From assembly GCF_014656055.1 (NCBI RefSeq), contig NZ_BNBR01000002.1, positions 437,164 to 501,163 on the forward strand: DNA of 64,000 nucleotides. The letters run 5' to 3'. The translations under genes were made by a program, and so were the position numbers. The notes beneath the pieces were generated by a model, which worked only from the letters and a program-made list of their open reading frames with translations, was not told the origin of the DNA and searched no databases. This stretch comes from Streptomyces griseosporeus (GTDB lineage: Bacteria > Actinomycetota > Actinomycetes > Streptomycetales > Streptomycetaceae). This document shows, one piece after another, positions 58,599 to 64,000 of the stretch. Each line of letters begins with the position of its first letter. Positions within the stretch are counted from its first letter, which is position 1.

Positions 58599-58633
58599 CC
58601 CGCCCGGCGCCCCATCGGGGTGTCCGGCGCGGG
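58599..58633 (+). terminator. Imperfect GC-rich hairpin
   Basis: cccgcccggcgcccc (58599-58613) and ggggtgtccggcgcggg (58617-58633) can pair over about 14 bp with small defects around an atc loop, 32 bases after the hydrolase stop. It is a moderate terminator candidate. Confidence 0.5.
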
Positions 58634-58649
58634 CCTTCCGCGCATCCCA

Positions 58650-58693
58650 TTGACATGGACGCGCCTCAGCGCCACTCTGAGAGCGCTCTCAGA
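58650..58693 (+). promoter_or_regulatory. Promoter with 18-bp perfect LacI-type palindrome upstream of the glucanase
   Basis: ttgaca at 58650-58655 is a perfect -35; 17 bases on, cactct (58673-58678) is the -10 position. The perfect palindrome tctgagagcgctctcaga (58676-58693) overlaps the -10. Its core GAGAGCGCTCTC is close to the CebR site (GGGAGCGCTCCC) and to other LacI-family sites with a central GCGC. Repression by a LacI-type sugar regulator is very likely; which one is unknown, as none is nearby. Confidence 0.75.
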
Positions 58694-58735
58694 ACTGGTA
58701 CGGACCAACCCCCCACACCCGTACGGAGGTGACGC

Positions 58736-59935
58736 GTGCGCACGCGCCTCACACACCGGTTGCTCCTCACGGCCGCGGCGGCCGGCCTCGTCGCCGCGGG
58801 CCTCGTCGTCCAGGCCCCGTCCCGCGCCGAGGCCGCGGTCCCCGACACCATCCCGCTGACGCTCACCAACAACTCCGGCCGCGGTGAGGCCGTGTACGTC
58901 TACACGCTGGGCACGCTGCTCTCCACGGGACAGCAGGGCTGGGCCGACGCGAGCGGCGCCTTCCACCCCTGGCCGGCCGGCAGCGTGCCGCCGGTGCCGG
59001 CGCCCGACGCGTCGATCCCGGGACCGGCGGCCGGCCAGTCGAAGACGATCCGCATCCCCAAGCTCTCCGGGCGGATCTACTTCTCCTACGGCCGCAAGCT
59101 CGACTTCCGGCTCGCCACCGGAGGCCTTGTGCAGCCGGCCGTGCAGAACCCGAGCGACCCCAACCACGACATCCTCTTCAACTGGTCGGAGTACACGCTC
59201 AACGACGCCGGGCTGTGGCTGAACAGCACGCAGGTCGACATGTTCTCGGCGCCCTACGCCGTCGGCGTGCAGCGCGCGGACGGCAGCACCGTGAACACCG
59301 GGCACCTCAAACCCGGAGGATACAACGGGGTGTTCAGCGCCCTGCGGGCCCAGTCCGGCGGCTGGGGCGGCCTGGTGCAGACCCGGTCCGACGGCACGGT
59401 GCTGCGGGCGCTGTCCCCCGGGCACGGGGTGGAGTCCGGGGCGCTGCCGGCGTCGGTGATGGACGACTACATCAACCGGGTCTGGCAGAAGTACGCGACG
59501 ACGACGCTGACCGTCACCCCGTTCGCGAACCAGCCGAACACCAAGTACTTCGGGCGGGTCTCGGGCGGCGTCATGAACTTCACCAACGGCTCGGGCGCGG
59601 TGGTGACGAGTTTCCAGAAGCCGGACGCCGACAGCGTCTTCGGCTGCCACAAGCTGCTCGACGCGCCCAACGACCAGGTGCGCGGCCCGATCTCGCGCAC
59701 GCTGTGCGCGAGCTTCAACCGCTCCACGCTGCTGGTCAACCCCAACCAGCCGGACACCTCGTCGGCGGCCTTCTACCAGGACCCGGTGACCAACCACTAC
59801 GCCCGTGCCATCCACGACCGGATGGCCGACGGCAAGGCGTACGCCTTCGCCTTCGACGACGTCGGCAACCACGAGTCCCTGGTGCACGACGGCAGCCCCC
59901 GGCAGGCCTACCTGACGCTCGACCCGTTCAGCTGA
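58736..59935 (+). CDS. Secreted GH64 beta-1,3-glucanase
   Basis: The 399-residue exported enzyme is a glycoside hydrolase family 64 endo-beta-1,3-glucanase of the laminaripentaose-producing type. The signal peptide MRTRLTHRLLLTAAAAGLVA ends near AEA|AVPD. Domain landmarks are IPLTLTNNSGRGEAVYVYTL, SGRIYFSYGRKLDFRLATGG, NWSEYTLNDAGLWLNSTQVD and NHYARAIHDRMADGKAYAFA. Glu152 and Asp168 match the spacing of the catalytic Glu154 and Asp170 known from S. matensis. No carbohydrate-binding module is attached. The gene lies behind a strong -35 and an 18-bp LacI-type palindrome. Confidence 0.94.
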   Translation: MRTRLTHRLLLTAAAAGLVAAGLVVQAPSRAEAAVPDTIPLTLTNNSGRGEAVYVYTLGTLLSTGQQGWADASGAFHPWPAGSVPPVPAPDASIPGPAAGQSKTIRIPKLSGRIYFSYGRKLDFRLATGGLVQPAVQNPSDPNHDILFNWSEYTLNDAGLWLNSTQVDMFSAPYAVGVQRADGSTVNTGHLKPGGYNGVFSALRAQSGGWGGLVQTRSDGTVLRALSPGHGVESGALPASVMDDYINRVWQKYATTTLTVTPFANQPNTKYFGRVSGGVMNFTNGSGAVVTSFQKPDADSVFGCHKLLDAPNDQVRGPISRTLCASFNRSTLLVNPNQPDTSSAAFYQDPVTNHYARAIHDRMADGKAYAFAFDDVGNHESLVHDGSPRQAYLTLDPFS

Positions 59936-60000
59936 GGCGCCCAAGTGGGCTGCGGGAGCCCGCTCTTCGGCCCTGACCGGGGCATTGTTACCGTGCCCCG

Positions 60001-61503
60001 GTGGCTGAATCCTCTCGTGAAACCGCAGAAGGCGCCGGCTGGCACGGCGCCACGCCAGGGACGTACCGGCAGTTGATGCCGGGCCGGACGGAGAAGCTGT
60101 CCTGGTTCGATCCGAGGATGCTGTGGGCGGCCCGCAACGGCGTGCTGGCCTCCTGGCTCGGCGACCCCACCGGCCGCACCCGCGGCCGGTGGGTGGCGCA
60201 GCGCGCCGCGGCCGGGGCGCCCGCCGACAAGGTGATCCGGCGCGCGGACCCGGAGCGGTTCTCCTTCCTCGTCCTCGGCGACCCCGGCGAGGGCGGCGAG
60301 CCCCAGTACGCGGTCGTGCCCGGCCTGCTCGACGCGGGCCGGGACACCGCCTTCGCGGTCGTCGCCAGCGATGTGATCTACCCGGTGGGCAGCGCCGACG
60401 ACTACGGCACGAAGTTCTTCCGGCCCTACCGGGACTACCCGGCGCCCCTGTACGCCGTACCCGGCAACCACGACTGGTACGAGGACCTCGGCGCGTTCAT
60501 GCGCGTCTTCTGCGGCGACGCCCCGCCGCTGCCGCCCGAGCCCCGCCCGCGCCCCCTCACACGCGCCTGGCTGCGGTCGCTGCTGTGGCACCGGCCGCGC
60601 CCCGACGACGGCCGCGACCTGGACGAGCAGCGCAAGTTGCGCGGGCGCCCCGGCCAGCAGGCCGAACAGCCGGGCCCCTACTGGGCGATCGACACCGGCG
60701 GGATACGGATCATAGGCATCGACACCGGTCTGCTCGGCACCGTCGACGCCGAACAGGGCGCCTGGCTGCGCGAGGTGTCCCGCGGGCCGCGCCCGAAAGT
60801 GCTGATCACCGGGTCGCCGCTGTACGTGGACGGCGAGCACCACCCGTGCCCCGTGGAGGGCGGCGGCACCGTCGACGACATCGTGCGCGACCCCGCCCAC
60901 CACTACGTGGCGGCGATCGGCGGCGACATCCACAACTACCAGCGCTACCCCGTCGACGTGGGCGGGCGCACCGTCCAGTACGTGGTGGCGGGCGGCGGCG
61001 GCGCGTTCACGCACGCCACGCACACCATCCCCCGGGTCGACATCGCGGGCGTCACCGAGGAGGAGTTCCGCTGCTATCCGCTGCGCGGCGACTCCCTCGC
61101 GTTCTACAGCCGGCTGTACGGCCGCCGGCTGCGGCTGCGGCGGTTCTTCACGCTCACCGAGGCGGAGGCGACGGCGGTGGTCGCCGAGCGGCTGGAGATC
61201 CGGCCGGCCCGCGCTCCCGGGCCGGGAACCCGGGTCACCCGGCGCGCCCGCCTGGTGGCGGGCCTGCTGGGGACCGGCCGCCGCCCGGACCGCCGCAAGC
61301 GGTTCCGGCTGCCGGTGCGCAAGATCTACACCCAGCTGTTCTCGCCCGGTTCGGCCACCTACAGCCCGCCCTTCTTCAAGTCCTTCCTGCGGCTGGACGT
61401 CACCCCGGAGGGCATCCGGCTGCGCTGCTTCGCGGCGACCGGCAACCTGGCGCAGGAGACCGACCCCCCGGTCGAGGACGAGGTGTTCATCCCGCTGCAA
61501 TGA
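60001..61503 (+). CDS. Metallophosphoesterase
   Basis: This 500-residue protein has the calcineurin-like phosphoesterase motifs in order: FLVLGDPGEGG, VASDVIYPVGSADD, YAVPGNHDWYEDLG (GNHD), and IGGDIHNYQRYPV (GDxHxxxxY). The first motif D-x-H is D-P-G, as in some subgroups. A basic C-terminal part (GTGRRPDRRKRFRLPVRK) follows. The N-terminus has no signal. The GTG start is directly after the promoter-like ttaccgt and has no Shine-Dalgarno, so the mRNA may be leaderless. The substrate is unknown; the gene ends 66 bases before the luciferase-like gene. Confidence 0.87.
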   Translation: MAESSRETAEGAGWHGATPGTYRQLMPGRTEKLSWFDPRMLWAARNGVLASWLGDPTGRTRGRWVAQRAAAGAPADKVIRRADPERFSFLVLGDPGEGGEPQYAVVPGLLDAGRDTAFAVVASDVIYPVGSADDYGTKFFRPYRDYPAPLYAVPGNHDWYEDLGAFMRVFCGDAPPLPPEPRPRPLTRAWLRSLLWHRPRPDDGRDLDEQRKLRGRPGQQAEQPGPYWAIDTGGIRIIGIDTGLLGTVDAEQGAWLREVSRGPRPKVLITGSPLYVDGEHHPCPVEGGGTVDDIVRDPAHHYVAAIGGDIHNYQRYPVDVGGRTVQYVVAGGGGAFTHATHTIPRVDIAGVTEEEFRCYPLRGDSLAFYSRLYGRRLRLRRFFTLTEAEATAVVAERLEIRPARAPGPGTRVTRRARLVAGLLGTGRRPDRRKRFRLPVRKIYTQLFSPGSATYSPPFFKSFLRLDVTPEGIRLRCFAATGNLAQETDPPVEDEVFIPLQ

Positions 61504-61507
61504 TCGG

Positions 61508-61531
61508 ACCGTACGATCGTCGTCGTACCGT
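61508..61531. promoter_or_regulatory. Putative operator before the luciferase-like gene
   Basis: accgtacga (61508-61516) and tcgtaccgt (61523-61531) are inverted at eight of nine positions with a six-base spacer. The repeat begins five bases after the metallophosphoesterase stop and lies 38 bases before the next start. Size and position suit a TetR-like site, but no regulator is adjacent. Confidence 0.4.
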
Positions 61532-61569
61532 AGAACGGCACGCAGGTGCCCCGGACGACGGAGGTGCCC

Positions 61570-62607
61570 GTGCCGCCGACCGCACGACCGCTGCGCAAGC
61601 TCGGCTTCCTCACCATCGGCCTGTTCGACGAGGCCGATCCGCGGCGCGGGCACGAGTCCACGCTGGAGATCATCGAGCTGGGCGAGCGGCTCGGCTTCGA
61701 CAGCGCCTGGGTGCGCCACCGGCATCTCCAGTACGGCATCTCCTCGCCCGTCGCCGTGCTGGCGGCGGCCTCGCAGCGCACCCGCCGCATCGACCTCGGC
61801 ACCGCGGTGATCCCGCTGGGCTGGGAGAACCCGCTGCGGCTGGCGGAGGACCTGGCCACGGTCGACCTGCTGTCGGGCGGCCGGCTCCACCCCGGGGTGA
61901 GCGTCGGCCCGCCGATGCACTACGACCGGGTCCAAGACGCCCTGTACCCGGACACGGCCGACGTGGAGGACTTCGGGTACGGGCGGGTCGAGCGGCTGCT
62001 GGACTGCGTGCGCGGCGAGCCCGTCACGGACTTCGCGGGCACCGAGGGCTTCGAGGTCTTCTCGGACCGGGTGCAGCCGCACTCCCCCGGGCTGTCCGGC
62101 CGCCTGTGGTACGGCGGCGGCAGCCTGCGCTCGGCGCGCTGGGCGGGCGAGCACGGCATGAACCTCCTCACCAGCAGTGTCGTCAGGGCGGACGACCCGG
62201 ACGGCCCGTGGGACTTCGCCGAGATCCAGCTCGGCCTGATCCGCGCGTTCCGTGCCGCCCACCCCGACGGGGAGGCGGCACGGGTCTCGCAGGGCCTCGT
62301 CGTCATCCCCACCGACTCCGCGACACCCGAGCAGCGCGCCCGGTACGCGGAGTACGCCGCCCGGCGACTGCCCCGTACCACCGCGCCCCAGGGGCCGGGG
62401 AGACTGCTGTTCGCACCTGACCTGGTCGGCAGCTCCGAGGAGATCGCCGAACGCCTGCGCGCGCACGCCGCGTTCCGCGAGGTGGACGAGGTCGCCTTCG
62501 CGCTGCCGTTCACCTTCGGCCACGAGGACTACGTGCAGATCCTCACCGACATGGCGACGAAGCTCGGGCCGGCACTGGGGTGGACGCCGATCCTTCCGTA
62601 CACATGA
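61570..62607 (+). CDS. Luciferase-like (LLM class) flavin-dependent oxidoreductase
   Basis: The 345-residue protein has the bacterial-luciferase-like TIM barrel: KLGFLTIGLFDEADPRRGHE, GERLGFDSAWVRHRHLQYGI, RIDLGTAVIPLGWENPLRLA and EDLATVDLLSGGRLHPGVSV. Members use reduced FMN or F420 for oxidation or monooxygenation; which one cannot be told. I use GTG 61570, six bases after ggag; GTGs at 61564 and 61546 are in frame. Confidence 0.88.
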   Translation: MPPTARPLRKLGFLTIGLFDEADPRRGHESTLEIIELGERLGFDSAWVRHRHLQYGISSPVAVLAAASQRTRRIDLGTAVIPLGWENPLRLAEDLATVDLLSGGRLHPGVSVGPPMHYDRVQDALYPDTADVEDFGYGRVERLLDCVRGEPVTDFAGTEGFEVFSDRVQPHSPGLSGRLWYGGGSLRSARWAGEHGMNLLTSSVVRADDPDGPWDFAEIQLGLIRAFRAAHPDGEAARVSQGLVVIPTDSATPEQRARYAEYAARRLPRTTAPQGPGRLLFAPDLVGSSEEIAERLRAHAAFREVDEVAFALPFTFGHEDYVQILTDMATKLGPALGWTPILPYT

Positions 62608-62664
62608 TCGGGATATCTTCTCAGCGGAACGAATGATCACAGACTTCTGCTGCGAGGGAACGGC

Positions 62665-63531
62665 GTGAGGAAACGGCACAGCGAGCGGGGCAGGCGCTGC
62701 GCTGCCGCAACGGCAGCGGTACTGGCGGCCCTGGCCGTCGGCGGCTGCAACGCGGGCGGCGGCGGGACCGGCCGGCCTGCTCCCGCCTCGCGGCCCGCCG
62801 CACCGGAAAGCCCCACCGCTGCGCCGACCGCGGACGCCCGGGCCTGGCACAAGTGGGGCCTGAAGCCGCTGCCTCCCGCTCCGACGCCTCCGGCAGACAA
62901 ACCGGTGAAGCTCTCGGCCGACGGGCCGGTTCCGGTCCTCACCCGGATCCCGACCTCCCAGAAGGTCGTCTTCATCACCCTCGACGACGGTCAGGAGAAG
63001 GACCCCCGCTTCTTCGAGATGATGCGGGACCTGAGGATCCCGATCACGATGTTCCTGACGGATGACGCCATCAAGGGGGACTACGGCTATTTCCGGCACC
63101 TGCAGGGCCTGGGCAATCACATCCAGAACCACACCCTGCACCACCACGTGATGAGCACCCTTCCGCCGGCCCCCCAGAAGGAAGAGGTGTGCGGCGACCA
63201 GAAGACGCTCGCCACGGAGTACGGCGCCGCGCCGCTGCTGTTCCGCCCGCCCTACGGCGTGTACGACACCGGCACCAAGGCCGCGGTCGCGAAGTGCGGT
63301 CCCCGGGCCATCGTCCTGTGGCGGGAGTCCATGCAGATCCACAACATGCAGTACCAGACGCCCGACAAGAAGCTGCGGCCGGGTGACATCATCCTCGCCC
63401 ACTTCCGCGGACCCGCCGAGCTCAAGGGCACCACGATGACGCAGATGTTCGCGCACCTGCTGAAGCGGATCCAGGAACAGGGGTTCACCGTGGCGCGCCT
63501 GGAGGACTACATCGAGGCACCGGCCGGCTGA
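62665..63531 (+). CDS. Polysaccharide deacetylase (CE4) lipoprotein
   Basis: The 288-residue protein has a lipoprotein signal (ALAVGGC lipobox) and a Pro-rich linker. The NodB/CE4 domain shows the metal Asp pair in FITLDDGQEKDPRFFEMMRD (TFDDG-like), the His pair in NHTLHHHVMSTLPPA, the RPPYG motif in LLFRPPYGVYDTG, and a late His in DIILAHFRGPAELKG. It would remove acetyl groups from peptidoglycan or another N-acetylated polymer at the cell surface. The GTG start has gagggaac upstream. Confidence 0.92.
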   Translation: MRKRHSERGRRCAAATAAVLAALAVGGCNAGGGGTGRPAPASRPAAPESPTAAPTADARAWHKWGLKPLPPAPTPPADKPVKLSADGPVPVLTRIPTSQKVVFITLDDGQEKDPRFFEMMRDLRIPITMFLTDDAIKGDYGYFRHLQGLGNHIQNHTLHHHVMSTLPPAPQKEEVCGDQKTLATEYGAAPLLFRPPYGVYDTGTKAAVAKCGPRAIVLWRESMQIHNMQYQTPDKKLRPGDIILAHFRGPAELKGTTMTQMFAHLLKRIQEQGFTVARLEDYIEAPAG

Positions 63532-63677
63532 ACCGGGCACACGCGCGCCCCACCCTGTCACGATTTCCGTTCAACCGGCGATGTTCCTGCGGGAGTTGCT
63601 GCCTCCGCGACCACTCGCGGCTACCGTGGTCTGTCCAGGTCGTGTCCAGGATTCGGAGTTAAGGCCCGGTTGATCAG

Positions 63678-64000
63678 GTGACAGACTCTCCGCCCACCGT
63701 GGTGATCCTCACGGCGCTGCCCGTGGAGTACCTCGCCGTACGCGCCCACCTGACCGACGTGCTGCGGCGCGAGCATCCCTCCGGCACGGTCTTCGACTGC
63801 GGCCGGCTGGCCGACACCGGTTTCACCGCCGCCCTCGCGCTGATCGGCGAGGGCAACGAGACGGCGGCGCTGATCACCGAGCAGGCCCACCACCTGTTCT
63901 CGCCCAGGGCGTTGCTCTTCGTCGGGGTCGCGGGCGGGCTCAGCGACGAGCTGGAGATCGGCGACGTCGTCGTGGGCACGCGCATCTACGCCTACCACGG
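63678..64000 (+). CDS. Nucleoside phosphorylase/MTA-SAH nucleosidase-fold protein, truncated by window end
   Basis: The first 107 codons are in the window. They read V-T-D-S-P-P-T and then TVVILTALPVEYLAVRAHL, TGFTAALALIGEGNETAAL and ALLFVGVAGGLSDELEIGDV, the PNP_UDP phosphorylase superfamily pattern (VGVAGG...GDVVVGTRIY). This domain is a housekeeping nucleosidase, but in actinobacteria a version with this opening often forms the N-terminal part of large STAND/TPR signalling or defence proteins. Which applies here needs the rest of the gene. The GTG start is preceded by a weak Shine-Dalgarno. Confidence 0.75.
   Translation, partial: MTDSPPTVVILTALPVEYLAVRAHLTDVLRREHPSGTVFDCGRLADTGFTAALALIGEGNETAALITEQAHHLFSPRALLFVGVAGGLSDELEIGDVVVGTRIYAYH

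Noticed and set aside
59908..63561. A 1217-codon open frame on the minus strand opposite four plus-strand genes
   Set aside because: The plus-strand genes have clear family motifs and starts; the antisense frame is low-complexity Gly/Arg/Val-rich.

Overview
The window is high-GC actinobacterial DNA, almost certainly from a Streptomyces chromosome. The grounds are the third-position GC bias, the many GTG starts, the actinobacterial gene families (conservon cvnA-D with P450s, a mycothiol-dependent isomerase-fold protein, an SCO6745-family protein, a GH46 chitosanase, the telomere-associated protein Tap) and the density of secreted hydrolases and MFS exporters. I see no rRNA, tRNA, CRISPR array, insertion sequence or integrase. 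The mix of nutrient-scavenging and accessory genes, with pyruvate carboxylase among them, suggests a chromosomal arm.

Layout. 1-5 kb: a coiled-coil protein running off the left edge with a histone-H1-like basic repeat, a secreted PLD-fold protein, and a secreted beta-propeller phytase behind a five-unit PHO-box-like array, then cyclophilin. 4.8-10.4 kb: a benzoylformate unit (LysR regulator divergent from benzoylformate decarboxylase, benzaldehyde dehydrogenase, AAHS transporter). 10.4-19 kb: CPBP protease, VOC protein, pyruvate carboxylase, a DHA2 exporter with its MarR regulator, and a beta-propeller-like protein. 19-22.6 kb: chitosanase behind a CsnR-like operator, a second DHA2 exporter and a LysR regulator whose 3' end was tandemly duplicated. 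22.7-30.1 kb: a sugar catabolic operon (DeoR-headed LacI-type regulator, ABC binding protein, two permeases, 2-hydroxyacid dehydrogenase, DUF2264) without its own ATPase. 30.2-36.7 kb: DUF6010, a third DHA2 exporter, a secretory lipase, Tap and a small HTH protein.

36.7-49.3 kb: mostly small or conserved-unknown genes (maleylpyruvate-isomerase fold, DUF817, tetratricopeptide-like membrane protein, SCO6745 family, hemerythrin), an epimerase lacking its catalytic Tyr next to an internally deleted GT9 pseudogene, an MFS exporter, a minisatellite, a GNAT enzyme and a lipoprotein. 49.6-55.2 kb: a compact conservon, cvnA-cvnB-cvnC-cvnD-P450-P450, with overlapping stops and starts and a strong terminator; its first P450 lacks the ExxR arginine. 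55.3-64 kb: a PucR-like regulator with two HTH motifs, a TsaC/YciO protein, dienelactone hydrolase, a GH64 beta-1,3-glucanase under a perfect 18-bp LacI-type palindrome, a metallophosphoesterase, a luciferase-like oxidoreductase, a CE4 deacetylase lipoprotein, and the start of a nucleoside-phosphorylase-fold protein cut by the right edge.

The most striking observation is that Tap carries, in order and with plausible spacing, sequences resembling motifs A, B and C of protein-primed family-B DNA polymerases. Starts were chosen by Shine-Dalgarno spacing and family N-termini; where uncertain this is stated.
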